Assembly: GCA_009739215.1 (NCBI GenBank)
Contig: VSJF01000003.1
Span: 1,426,001-1,490,000, forward strand
From: Floccularia luteovirens
Lineage: Eukaryota > Basidiomycota > Agaricomycetes > Agaricales > Squamanitaceae
DNA: 64,000 nucleotides
Reading direction: 5' to 3'
In this document: in pieces, positions 10,843-23,166 of the stretch
Layout of the letters: each line of letters opens with the position of its first letter
How positions within the stretch are numbered: the stretch's first letter is position 1
The notes under the pieces: model-generated
Told to the model about the DNA's origin: nothing
Seen by the model: only the letters and a program-made list of their open reading frames with translations
The model's database searches: none
Made by a program: the position numbers and the translations under genes

Positions 10843-12352
10843 ATGCCTGCTCCAATTAACCCCTCAAAATCTAATTCTAGTCGCCATGATATGTCTGTTA
10901 TTCTCGTAACTGGTTCCTATGATCATGAAATTCGTTTTTGGGAAGCTTGGAGCGGCATTTGTTCCCGGACTATCGCACGAACTGGCGAATCCGGTGTAAG
11001 AGTTCTCTGTCAAGCAATTTGCTCTTATAACTTATCTCTCCCCAGCAAATCAATCGTCTTGCAATATCGCCTGAGTGATTACGTTTATTGATCTTCTTAT
11101 CATTTGGTTCAAGCCGTTATCTTTAGCAAGCGCCTTCTTGCCGCTGCAATTCATAAGAAAGTTAACATTTATGACATTGCCAGCGCCTCGTCAGATGCGG
11201 TATGTCTTTCACTATATTCTTCCTGTGCGCTACTCACGGGACGGGTGATAGCTAGTCACATTTGATGGTCATACCATGAATGTAACTTCCGTTTCTTTCC
11301 ATAGTGAAGGCAAATGGTTAGTCACAGGCAGCGAAGACGGCACGATCAAGATATGGGATCTCCGGTGAGGTGATAAATACGGTAGGTATGTTATCATTAA
11401 CAAAGGTACCCGTCAATATACAGAAGTTCTCAGCTACATCGAACATACGACAATACAGCACCTGGTCATTGCTCTTCCTATCAATGTCTGTCTACTTTCT
11501 AATCTGTTATTTTAGTCAACGACGTTTGTATCCACCCAAACCAAGGGGAACTAATATCGTGTGATCAAGGAGGGAGTATCAAGCAATGGGACTTGTCGGA
11601 TAACATCTGTTCACACGAATTGGTGAGAGCAAGGTGGTAGTCTCGTTGTACTCGACGTGACTTTTCACTACATTAGACTCCAGCAGGGGACGTTCCTATA
11701 AGGTCAGTAACACTCGCGTCGGATGGATCATGTTTAGTGGCTGGCAATAACAGGGTACGTTATGAATTGACCATGCGAACTACCGTGCCCACATCGTAGT
11801 GACAGGGTCAGTGTTATGTTTGGAGAGTAAATGATGAATATTCTGGGCTTCCGCGCTTTCAGGCTGTTACCAAGTTTTCGGCTCACAACAAATATTTAAC
11901 TCGGTGTCTTCTGAGTCCTGACGCGAAGTGGGATGCTGCTTTCTATGCCTGGATCTATTTCTTATTCATTTGTGTACCACAGGTATCTTGCAACATGTTC
12001 GGCGGACACCACTGTTAAAATCTGGTCCATATCTCCGAACCTTGATTTTAGGCAGGAAAAAATTTTGATAGGCCATCAGCGATGGGTTTGGGACTGCGCC
12101 TTCAGTGCTGACTCGGCATATTTGGTGACAGGTGAGATTAAGACTAATTGGCAATATAGCGCTACTGGAACTCTTCCGTAGCATCATCCGACCATACGGC
12201 CAGATTGTGGGAAATGGCATCAGGGGAAACGGTTAGACAGTATAACGGTCATCAGAAAGGTAAAGTCCTGCTCCCGATCTAAAGGCAGGTGGAGAACCCA
12301 TGACACTTTTCCAGCCGCCGTTTGTTGCGCCCTCCATGATGGGGCGGGTTGA
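10843..12352 (+). CDS. LST8: TOR complex subunit LST8 (WD-repeat protein)
   Basis: This is the beta-propeller subunit shared by TORC1 and TORC2, which stabilises the Tor kinase domain. The product starts near [20 protein letters not shown] and keeps the family's repeats: [113 protein letters not shown] and [20 protein letters not shown]. It ends at [10 protein letters not shown] (TGA 12350-12352). This makes seven blades and about 320-340 residues, normal for LST8. About eight introns are inferred, for example before 11103, about 11363-11410 and about 11465-11516. Starts at 10843 and 10891 are both possible; yeast Lst8 begins like the latter. Confidence 0.95.
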
Positions 12353-13122
12353 GTGAAGTATTTCTACTTTGGATAAGTGATTTGGTGATTCTCGCGCTGT
12401 CATCTCAGGATATCGAGAAGTGTAGATGTTAAGTTACAAGCATAATTCCGGGCTATGACCAGGGCACCCGCTACAGATTACTTCCGTATATATTGACTTT
12501 TGCATATTGAGATCAGATGATCAATAAGTAAGTTGATTATTTTGATCCATGTATGATACTTAGTTGTGAGAAGATTCGAATATTAGCTTGTACAAGGTCC
12601 GAAAGCAGGTAGGGTTGGAAACGAGTATGTAGGAAGTTTTCCGTTTTCTTTGAAATATAGAATAGCACCAGGTGTTTGACATCAGAAGCACCGTTTAAAA
12701 TTTCAGGTTCACATTATGCTTCCTATATGTTCAGGGACACCGGGCCGATGAAGCATTTGAGGAGTATTGTGGAGAAGGACTCGGACGGCCAGGAGAGACA
12801 TTGGAAAGTAATAAAGAATGGGGACGAAAGGACAATTAAGATAAGTAAGAATCTATAGTACGGATCGTTCAAAAGGACGGGCAAAAACTGAATGGCGGAG
12901 GGGGATGCGGAGAGCCGGCTGGCCGAGATGGTCATGGGGGCCGTCTTGAACGGCTAGATCATCTCGTCAAATCAAATTATTTTATATTCAACCGCTTAAT
13001 ATCCTCCTTCCGTTCGCTCCCTTGTTTGTCCAGCGCATAGTCCTTATCATATACTCTTTGTATCCTCCTTTTTTACCTATTGTTTCTTGCGCCTTGTTTT
13101 GTGCTACATACGGATCTAGTCC
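12353..13122. promoter_or_regulatory. GLT1 upstream region
   Basis: No gene is seen in these 770 bases. A pyrimidine-rich run (about 13000-13100), common before fungal start codons, leads to the GLT1 ATG. A 21-codon open frame beginning ATG GCG GAG (12892-12957) lies 166 bp before the start and would act as an upstream ORF if transcribed. That role is inference; the transcript start is unknown. Confidence 0.35.
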
Positions 13123-16100
13123 ATGGCCAGCACAGACTCCAGTTATAATCCTTCATCAGACTCTCTACCTTTTGTCTCGGACTTTGCTTCTGAAGAAAAT
13201 ATCGATGGCTTCAATGCTGTAAAGCGCGATGCTGCCTCTTGGGCTGGCTCTCTTCCCGCTGATCAGGGCTTGTACTCAAATGTGAACGAGAAAGACTCTT
13301 GTGGTGTCGGCTTCATTTGCCATATCAAAGGAGAACCCAGTCACAAAATCGTATCTGACGCTCGTCAGCTTCTTTGTGCCATGGCACACAGAGGAGCCAC
13401 AGGAGCTGATAGTCGTGATGGTGATGGTGCGGGGGTCATGACAGCCATCCCCCACTTCTTTTTCAAGCGGGAAGCCGAGCGAGACATTGGCTGTACATTG
13501 CCAGATCCTGGAGAATATGCTGTCGGAAATGTCTTTTTCAAGGCTAACGACCCTCTCCAACTTCAAAGCTATCAAACCATATTTGCCAAAATTGCTCAAG
13601 ATCTTGGGTTACGTGTCCTGGGATGGAGAGAAGTACCTACCGACGGAACAATTCTCGGTCCCGCAGCAAGCAGCAAAGAACCTACCATTCTACAACCCTT
13701 CGTCGTACTTCATGCTCACTATGGTGATGGCAACACAAGTCAAGGAGGTACTTTTGATGCGAAACGTTTTGAGCGACAATTATACGTCCTTCGCAAGCAC
13801 GCAACACATAGCATGTTTGTCTTTTCTATTTATTTAAGGGAAGATCATGAAACTCAATTATTCAACTGTTGTCACATAAAGAACACTTGCGAAAGGATTC
13901 TACGTCTGTTCGCTTTCCTCAAAAAATATTGTCTACAAGGGTCAACTTTCCCCTCCCCAAGTTTTCAACTATTACCATGACCTCAATCATGTTTTGTACC
14001 GATCTCATTTCACTTTGGTACATTCACGTTTTTCGACTAACACTTTCCCGAGCTGGGATCGTGCACAACCTCTAAGACTGGCGGCTCACAATGGTTTGTC
14101 GCGTCATTTTCTATATGTTGCCGATTTCCTGACGAACTATTTAGGTGAAATTAACACCGTTCGTGGCAATAAAAACTGGATGCGCGCTCGTGAGGGAGTT
14201 CTATCCTCTCAACATTTCGGCGATCAACTTGACCTACTCTATCCGATCGTGGAGACGGGGGGATCTGATTCTGCTGCTTTCGACAATGTCCTCGAGTTGT
14301 TAGTAGTGAACGGAGTGGTTACTTTACCTGAAGCAATCATGATGATGATCCCAGAAGCATGGCAAGGAAATGAGAACATGGATCCTCAAAAAAGAGCCTT
14401 TTATAATTGGGCTGCCTGTCTCCAAGAGCCTTGGGATGGTCCTGCTCTTTTCACATTCAGTGATGGTCGTTACTGTGGTGCGAATCTCGACAGAAATGGA
14501 CTTCGTCCTTGTCGATATATCGTCTCCAACGAAGACATAATGGTGTGCGCTTCTGAAGTTGGGGCACTCCATATTGCACCGGAGAAGATTGTGCAGAAGG
14601 GTCGATTGAAACCAGGGCGTATGCTTCTGGTGGATACTGTGGAGGGTAGAATTGTCGATGACAAAGAATTAAAGCGTAACACAGCATCGAAACAAAATTT
14701 CGCGTCATGGGTGGAAGCTCACGTACTTCACGTTCCCAACATCATTAAGCGTGTCAAGCGAAGTAACATAAATCTTGAGCCAGTTCTTGATGGAACGACT
14801 CTCAGCACTGATCCTAAGCTCCTTGCTTTTGGTTTCACAGTTGAGCAGTTGAACCTACTTATGCTGCCAATGGTGGTAGATGGAAAGGAAGCATTAGGTT
14901 CGATGGGCAATGATGCACCCCTTGCTGCTATGGCCACTCAACCACGTATTATATATGATTACTTCCGACAACTCTTCGCTCAGGTCACCAATCCTCCCAT
15001 TGACCCCATTCGAGAGAGCATCGTCATGTCTCTGGAGGCATACGTCGGTCCTGAAGGCAACTTGCTAGAAATGAAGCCTGAACAATGTCATCGCATCCTC
15101 CTCCCATCCCCCTTAATCTCCATCGAAGAAATGAATGCCATGAAGAACCTTAAATCCGCGTACCTGTCCTGGCCGTCACGTACAATCGATATTACCTTCC
15201 CGAAAGCAGAAGGCTTACCTGGTTATCAACTCGCCCTAGAAAGAGTATGCAGCGAAGCAACCCAAGCTATTGATGACGGTATCAAGGTTGTCATTCTTTC
15301 AGATCGCGCCACTGGTCCATCCAGAATCCCTCTATCTGCCCTTATTGCTTGTGGTGGCGTCCACCACCATCTCACTTCACAGAAGAAACGTGCAAAAATT
15401 GCTCTCATGATTGAAACCGGAGAGGCACGCGAAGTGCATCATCTATGCGTGCTTGTTGGATATGGAGCGGATGCTGTATGTCCTTGGCTCTTCATGGAAA
15501 CCATCCACAAAGTTGGCCGAGAGGGACTGTAAGAGTAATTGAGAATCTTAATTTGGTATACTGCTGAATTCTGTTTTCCATAGTGTTAAAGGCGACAAAT
15601 CCATTCAACAACTTATGGACAATTACCGTCATTCGGTAGACAATGGCATACTCAAAGTCATGTCTAAAATGGGTATCTCTACTTTGCAGTCTTACAAGGG
15701 TGCTCAAATATTCGAAATTCTTGGTCTTCATACCGAAGTTGTTGATCGTTGCTTTATTGGTTCCGCAAGTCGAGTGCAAGGAGCCACGTTCGATCTTCTA
15801 GCTATGGATGCATTCGAACTGCATGAGCGCGGCTGGCCGAGCCGTGAAACTATCCTTCCGCCAGGTATGCCGGAATCTGGAGAATATCATTGGCGTGACG
15901 GAGGAGAAGCCCATATCAACGACCCATCAGGACTTGCTTCACTTCAAGACGCTGTAAGAGAAAAGAACCAAGCGGCTTACGATGCTTATTCGCGGAATGC
16001 CAATGAACAAACTCAGAGTATTCATCTTCGTGGTTTACTTGACTTCAAGTATGAGAATGCTACTGCCATTCCGGTTGAACAAGTCGAGCCCTGGAACGAA

Positions 16101-19100
16101 ATTGTCCGACGATTCGTGACTGGAGCAATGTCATACGGATCGATCTCTATGGAAGCACATTCTACTCTAGCCATAGCAATGAACCGCCTCGGAGGAAAGT
16201 CAAATACAGGTGAAGGTGGTGAAGACGCTGAAAGATCGCAAGTACTAAACAACGGAGACACCATGCGGTCAGCAATCAAACAGGTTGCCTCTGGACGTTT
16301 CGGGGTGACATCAAACTACCTCGCTGATGCTGATGAACTTCAAATCAAAATGGCTCAAGGTGCCAAACCCGGCGAGGGTGGTGAACTTCCTGGTCACAAA
16401 GTCTCTGGGTCAATTGCACGCACTCGCCATTCGACTGCAGGCGTTGGACTCATTTCTCCCCCTCCACATCACGACATCTACTCCATTGAAGACCTCAAAC
16501 AACTCATTTATGATTTAAAATGTTCCAACCCGCGTGCACGTATCTCAGTGAAACTCGTTTCTGAAGTTGGGGTCGGCATTGTTGCCAGTGGTGTTGCAAA
16601 GGCTAAAGCAGATCACATTCTTATTTCGGGACATGACGGAGGTACGGGTGCATCTAGGTGGACAGGTATCAAATACGCAGGTCTACCATGGGAACTTGGT
16701 CTTGCTGAGACTCATCAAACCCTCGTCTTAAACGACCTCAGAGGTCGTGTTATTGTTCAAACTGATGGTCAGATTAGAACTGGTCGCGATATTGCTATTG
16801 CTTGTTTATTAGGTGCTGAGGAATGGGGCTTTGCGACAACACCTCTGATTGCCATGGGGTGTATTATGATGCGGAAATGTCACTGTAAGTATCAATATCA
16901 ATACCTGGAATCATGCATGTACTTAGCCATTTCTACAGTGAACACTTGTCCAGTTGGAATTGCAACTCAGGACCCACAGCTCCGTGCGAAGTTTGCTGGA
17001 CAGCCAGAACAAGTCATCAACTTCTTCTACTACCTGGCTGAAGAGTTACGAGGATACATGGCCAAGCTTGGTTTCCGTACTATAAATGAAATGGTTGGGC
17101 GTGCGGATATGTTAAAAGTCAACGAAAAACTTCGGACCTCGAAAACCGCTCATCTTGATTTGTCACCTATCCTGAAACCAGCCTGGCAGATGCGGCCTGG
17201 TGCCGCAACCTATCGTGTCCGACAACAAGATCATAAGCTATACATCCGTCTTGACAACAAGTTCATCGACGAGAGTGAGCCTGCGCTCACAAAGGGCCTC
17301 CCTGTTCACATAGAATGTGACGTTACCAATACGGATCGCGCACTTGGAACCTCATTGTCTTATCGAGTGTCCAAACTTTATGGCGAAGAGGGTCTGCCGA
17401 AAGACACCATCCACATTCGTATGATGGGCTCAGCTGGTCAATCATGTGGTGCATTCCTTGCCCCTGGCATTACAATCGAGCTTGAAGGAGATGCAAACGA
17501 CTACGTCGGTAAAGGTCTTTCAGGAGGTAGACTTATCGTCTATCCTCCCAAAAAGTCGACTTTCAAAGCTGAAGAAAATATAATTATCGGAAATGTGTGT
17601 CTTTATGGTGCCACATCTGGTGAAGCATTTGTTCGCGGAGTTGCTGCAGAACGGTTTGCGGTGCGTAACTCAGGTGCTAATGCCGTCGTCGAAGGTACCG
17701 GAGATCATGGATGTGAATATATGACTGGTGGTCGTGTCGTCGTACTTGGCGTCACAGGTCGCAATTTCGCAGCAGGAATGAGTGGAGGTATTGCATATGT
17801 ACTTGACACTGCGCATACATTCGCCTCGAAAGTCAATATGGAGATGGTAGAGCTAGGAAAAGTAACAGATCCGCGCGAAATTGCAGCACTACGCAGTCTT
17901 ATTGAAGACCACCGCCATTACACTGGTTCTGAAGTCGCCGATCGTGTCCTACACGATTTCCACCATTTATTGCCTTTGTTCGTACGTGTTATGCCTCTTG
18001 ACTACAAGCGCGTTCTGGAAGAACAAACCGCCCGAGAAAAAGAGGAAAAACTGCGCCAAAATGTCATAGACTTAGTCCCTTCACGAACCGCCAGCCAGGT
18101 TGATCTAGCATCCGAAGGACTTGAAGATATACTGCTTCCGAAAACCCCTACACCACCCACTGCACAATTCAGATCACGTCATGAACCCGCCGTTGTCGAC
18201 TTGGAGGATTCTGTCATTGATGACTCAACTACCAAGCAACGATTGAACAAACTTGATAAAACACGTGGATTTATGAAATACACACGCCTCGGCGAAGCAT
18301 ATCGCCCTCCTCGCAAACGTGTCAAAGATTGGAAGGAGATATCCTCCCGCCTTACTGAGAACGAGTTAAAATACCAGTCAGCTCGCTGTATGGATTGCGG
18401 TGTGCCCTTCTGTCAATCTGAAACTGGATGTCCTATCTCGAATATTATTCCAAAGTGGAACGACCTTGTTTTCAAGGGACAGTGGCAAGATGCTCTGAAC
18501 CGACTTCTTATGACAAACAATTTCCCCGAATTCACTGGCCGTGTGTGCCCTGCTCCTTGTGAAGGTGCTTGTGTTCTGGGAATTAATGAGCAGCCTGTTG
18601 GCATTAAAAGCATTGAGTGTGCTATCATTGATAAGGTTTGACCTCACATTACCTACGATCAAGTTTCTGTTGCTTATTATCGAAACGTTTAGGGCTTTGA
18701 GATGGGCTGGATGGCTCCCAATCCCCCTACTTTCCGTACAGGAAAGAGAATCGCTATTATTGGCTCTGGTCCTGCAGGTCTTGCTTGTGCTGATCAACTT
18801 AACAAAGCTGGCCATTTCGTTACGGTGTACGACAGAAATGACCGCATGGGTGGTTTGCTAATGTATGGAATTCCCAAGTAAGTAATCTACATCGTACACC
18901 CGAATTCCTGCTCATGTTGTCACATCTTTAGCATGAAACTTGATAAATCAATTGTTCAAAGACGTCTTGATCTCATGGCTGATGAAGGAGTAGTGAGTTC
19001 GGTTTTCCCACCGTATGTGCTAGATTACTGAAGAGTATCTGTAGACTTTCGTTCCCAATGCCAATGTTGGCGTCGATGTTGATGTCGATCAGCTCCGCTC

Positions 19101-20304
19101 TGAGAATGATGCTGTCGTTATCTGCACTGGAGCTACCTGGCCTCGTGATTTGAGGATTCCAAACAGGGAAGCTGATGGTATCCACTTTGCCATGGATTTC
19201 TTACAGGTTAGTCCACTGGCTATCCATCATCGTACAGTAACTGAATATAGTTGTAGCTGAACACTAAATCTCTTCTGGATTCTGGTCTTCAAGACGGAAA
19301 CTACATCCAGGCGAAGGGTAAAGACGTAATTGTCATTGGTGGAGGTGACACTGGAAACGACTGTATTGGCACTTCAATGCGACATGGCGCTAAGTCCGTT
19401 ACGAATTTCGAATTATTACCCAGACCTCCTGTTAATCGTGGACGTGATAATCCATGGCCACAATGGCCCAGGTACTTAACAATATAAATCCAGTAAATGA
19501 CATTACTGACACTCTCACTAGGATTTTCCGCACGGACTATGGTCATACGGAGGTGGCGGCACATTTCGGAAACGGTGCGTATGATTAAATAAAGACTTTC
19601 AGTGACTCATGTTGTATGAAGATCCTCGCGAATATTCTATCTCTACTAAGGAATTTATTCTCGACGATGAAAAGAAACTCAAAGGATTGAACACAGGTTC
19701 GTGTATCCATTTTTCTATGAAATTTTTAGAAATATTTCTGAATTTTCCTCAGTTCGGGTGGAGTGGACCAAAGACAGCGGCGGAAGATGGAAGATGGAAG
19801 AAGTCCCTGGCTCCGAGAGGTTCTTCCCTGCCCAACTGGTCTTCCTTGCCTTGGGATTTTTGGGTCCTCAAAATGAAGTTCTCAAAGCCCTTGGAATCAA
19901 GCAAGATGCTCGATCCAATGTTCAAACTCCCCCCAAAGTATGTTGCATGATTATTGTTCTGATGTGACATAAATGACATTTAAATTTAGAAATATTCTAC
20001 CAACGTGGAGGGTGTTTTCGCTGCAGGCGATTGTCGCCGGGGACAATCATTAATCGTTTGGGGTATCAAGTCAGTCAAAATGAAAAACATTTCTAGGTTG
20101 TAACTAATACTTGTTTTGTACATTTTAGTGAAGGTCGTGGTGCTGCTGCAGAGGTTGATGCATGGCTCGCCGGCGGGTCTACGAGATTGCCCACAGCTGG
20201 TGGAATCAAAACAAGGGTAAGTTATAGATCTCATATTCCGAACTAATGATGTGAACGAAGCCTTCCCATAGTCATTCGTTCCTCCTCCAAGCAAACTTGC
20301 ATAA
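13123..20304 (+). CDS. GLT1: Glutamate synthase (NAD(P)H-dependent GOGAT)
   Basis: It makes glutamate from glutamine and 2-oxoglutarate. The product is about 2,150 residues, typical for the fused eukaryotic enzyme. A short propeptide precedes the predicted catalytic Cys in [14 protein letters not shown]. The amidotransferase domain, FMN-binding synthase domain ([17 protein letters not shown]), 3Fe-4S cysteines (CIMMRKCH spliced to [13 protein letters not shown]), Gly-rich beta-helix region ([20 protein letters not shown]), 4Fe-4S motifs ([26 protein letters not shown]) and two nucleotide-binding motifs ([30 protein letters not shown]) follow in order. About 13 short introns are inferred, among them 13815-13881, 15529-15583, 16885-16938 and 18636-18692. 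The 3' third holds most of them. It ends with [10 protein letters not shown] (TAA 20302-20304). Confidence 0.97.
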
Positions 20305-20472
20305 TCTACGAAATAAATGGGATCAGCAGAGGGAAAGCACAATTCTAAATAACGAATATTTCATGATCATTTAAAGCGTTAATGCTAATGTAAATAACTT
20401 TGTTGGATCTTCAAATATATGTGATTGAATAGACCTATCAATTGATTAGACTGTACATCTGAGCAGTCCATA

Positions 20473-22126
20473 TTACAACAGAAACCCAAATTTACTATTT
20501 TCTTGAATATCTCTACTTTTACCTCTGATTCCCCATATACCCCAGTTAGTTTTCACCATCACCCTAGTATCAAAGTCTGCTACCTCCCATTTTTCGCTTC
20601 CAAAAGTGTTGGGTCCTGGTGTAACGATCCATTCAAATTCGCCGGAGACTTCCGGAGCAGTTGACAATGAGCGAACGTCGCGTTCAACGTCAGTGGGTGA
20701 GAACCCAGTAACAAATATTGAGCACTTGCTTGCAAGCAACATTGGTAGAACAGGGCCCCAATCAGTCGGAGAAGCGATTTGAAGTAGTGGCGTTCCATCC
20801 TCCGATAAAGAGTCCATAGAGGGAAAACCAAACCCAGGAGAGAAGAAAAAGAAGAGGTCGCTGTAAGGATCAAGAGTATACTGAAATTGTGCGTGAACAT
20901 CAGCATAGTTGGCCTGGATACCAGTAATTGTGAGTTGAGGAGTATAAGGAACAGTGTACGCGGGGAAACCATAGCGTTCGAGTGATGACCTGGTCCGACT
21001 CAAACGCTGGATTGGAGCGGGAGTAGGAAGCTGGTAAACATTCGGAAGATAATTTGTCTCGTTTTTGGGTTCTTCTTTAACATCTTTCGGGGTTTCCGGT
21101 GTGCTTGAATCTAGAGATGCTGATGATTTTTGTGGAGTGTCTTTCACGGGTTTAGGCAAGGAAACTTGGGGGCCAATGAAAAACAGGTGGAAATGAGTGG
21201 AAGGGAAAAGCATGCAAAGTTGTTCCCAGACGTGTGGGGGTAACGACGATTCTGCTCTTGCACCGAGAATAAATATACGTACTTGAGCCTTTCCAGTCGC
21301 GGCTTCCTCCGTTTCTGGTGCACCAGTTGGGACATGTAAGGTGCTACGAAGAGCTAGAAGAAAGAGATGGGGAACATGAAATTCGACAAAATTTAATTAC
21401 ATACCTGCAAGTGATCGACTGCCCTCAGGAGTAACACGTTGGTTACTGAGAGTTAGTCCACTATGCTGATGTAGTACACCACCAATAGAAAGTGGATATG
21501 TCAACAGTTTACTCGCGTGCCTTCTCGAACGCTCCGTGTCCATTGAAGGAAATCCGCGCGTATACCAGAACACGTCCCAATTCGCAAAAGAAATAGCTTC
21601 TTCAAAACCTTGTGGACCTTTCAATGAAATACAAATGAATCCAAGTTTACGGAAATAAGAGGCAGACGCACACACCCGGCATCTCAAATTCACGGAGCCT
21701 CCTCCCACTTCTCAAGTCATGCTCATCCTCGTTGACCTCCCTGAGACGCGTGCAGTACTTGTGGTGTTCCGTATCATTTTTCCAATGTTCTTCCGTACAA
21801 TGTGTGGGCCAACCACAATCGGGACACTCGAAATTCACTGTCTTGGTCTGAACATCGTTATTTGAGGTAGCACAGACTGGACAGGGAGCAAGCTTCTGAA
21901 TTGCTGTGCCTCTCGCACGAACTACAGGAAATGGAGATTTGGAGAATGGATGAAATAAATCATTCTGCGCAAGAGTAGGAATAGGATCCTTCGCTTGTCC
22001 GTTCGCCGGTGTATTTTTCCGTGACTTTGATAGAAGGTTGAAGATAGACCTACTCGACGTAAGATGCGTGGCAGTTCTGAATATATGGCGCCTCGGAAGA
22101 GCAGACAGGCGACAAGCAAGGACCAT
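20473..22126 (-). CDS. MSS51: Mitochondrial COX1 translation activator MSS51
   Basis: In yeast Mss51 activates COX1 mRNA translation and couples it to cytochrome oxidase assembly. The N-terminus (MVLACRLSALPRRHIFRT) is a typical mitochondrial presequence. It is followed by the Mss51 zinc-finger block CPVCATSN ... VNFECPDCGWPTHCTEEHW ... HHKYCTRLREVNEDEHDLRSGR. The conserved Mss51 body follows: FEEAISFANWDVFWYTRGFPSMD, RHASKLLTYPLSIGGVLHQ and RIFILGARAESSLPP. A Pro/Ser/Thr/Lys-rich insert (about residues 290-330) separates this from the C-terminal region. Inferred introns are about 21625-21680 (after EMPG) and about 21355-21410. The start at 22126 was chosen for the presequence; a Met at 22138 is also in frame. 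It lies head-to-head with HIS3. Confidence 0.93.
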
Positions 22127-22242
22127 GGATTGGCACAAAGTTTATAAATTTGTGGCAGCTGCAAATGCTTCTTGATTGGTCAGCAACATTAAGACCTTTG
22201 TTGATGTCTGTTGTCCAAGGCCTTCCACTTCCGTTATCTGCA
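22127..22242. promoter_or_regulatory. Shared MSS51/HIS3 divergent promoter
   Basis: Only 116 bp separate the two chosen start codons, which point away from each other. Any promoter elements must be shared or lie in the neighbouring gene. No clear TATA box or GCN4-type TGACTC site is visible in it. Confidence 0.4.
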
Positions 22243-23063
22243 ATGTCTTCACGACAGGCATTCGTCTCGAGGAAAACCGCAGAGACCTTTGTCGAAGTTA
22301 ACATAGACCTCGATTGCGGACCTGGGTCAGATACTGAGCAAGTAATACATGTCTCTACCGGGATAGGTTTTCTTGATCATGTACGCTTTAAAAACAAAAC
22401 TTGCATATATTACTTCTTGAATGTATATTCCTACTCCAGATGTACACTGCCCTGGCGAAGCATGGAGGCATGTCGCTGTCTATGACATGCACCGGTGACC
22501 TTTGGATAGATGACCATCACACTGCCGATGAGTAAACTGCGTCAGCATTCTGCGAGCTAAAACCAATAAAATTTCGCCATACACAGGATAGCGCAATTGC
22601 ACTAGGCACCGCTTTCAAACAAGCTCTAGGTGAGGTGCGCGGGATAAGAAGATATGGCACAGGATTTGCTCCTCTGGATGAGGTTTGGTTATTTTATTTC
22701 TCTAACTTTCATTTTATTGATCGGTCTTGAAGGCACTATCGCGTGCCGTCATTGATATCTGTTCTCGCCCATATTGTGTGACAGATTTGGGTTTGAAAAG
22801 AGAAAAGATAGGAGAACTATCTACAGAAATGATACCCCATATATTTTATTCTTTTGCCATCGCATCTGGTGTCACACTGCATATTGACGTCCTCCGTGGT
22901 GAGAACGATCATCATCGGTGAATATCCTCCGTAAATTCTTCCAAATTTTGTATTGAGTCAGCACAGTGCCGAATCCGCTTTCAAAGCGCTCGCATTGGCC
23001 ATCCGCCAAGCTGTAGAAAAAACTGGTGGGAATGAAGTTCCTAGCACCAAGGGTGTTCTTTGA
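22243..23063 (+). CDS. HIS3: Imidazoleglycerol-phosphate dehydratase
   Basis: It catalyses the sixth step of histidine synthesis. Conserved IGPD blocks are read across exons: [112 protein letters not shown] and RGENDHHR. The end is [15 protein letters not shown] ... VPSTKGVL. The two metal-binding DHH/HH motifs are present. Introns are about 22381-22440, about 22533-22587, about 22684-22735 and about 22920-22967. The second junction is not clean: no GT donor gives the expected HHTAD-D(S/C)AIALG without losing one residue. The start at 22243 (MSSRQAF) matches homologues. Confidence 0.95.
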
Positions 23064-23166
23064 TTCCCATCACTTATGTACGAGTACGAAAGAATTTCAT
23101 ACAAATATATGTACGAGGAGTCACCTAGAATGGCACGACATCTAGATCACCCACATTAACCTATCC

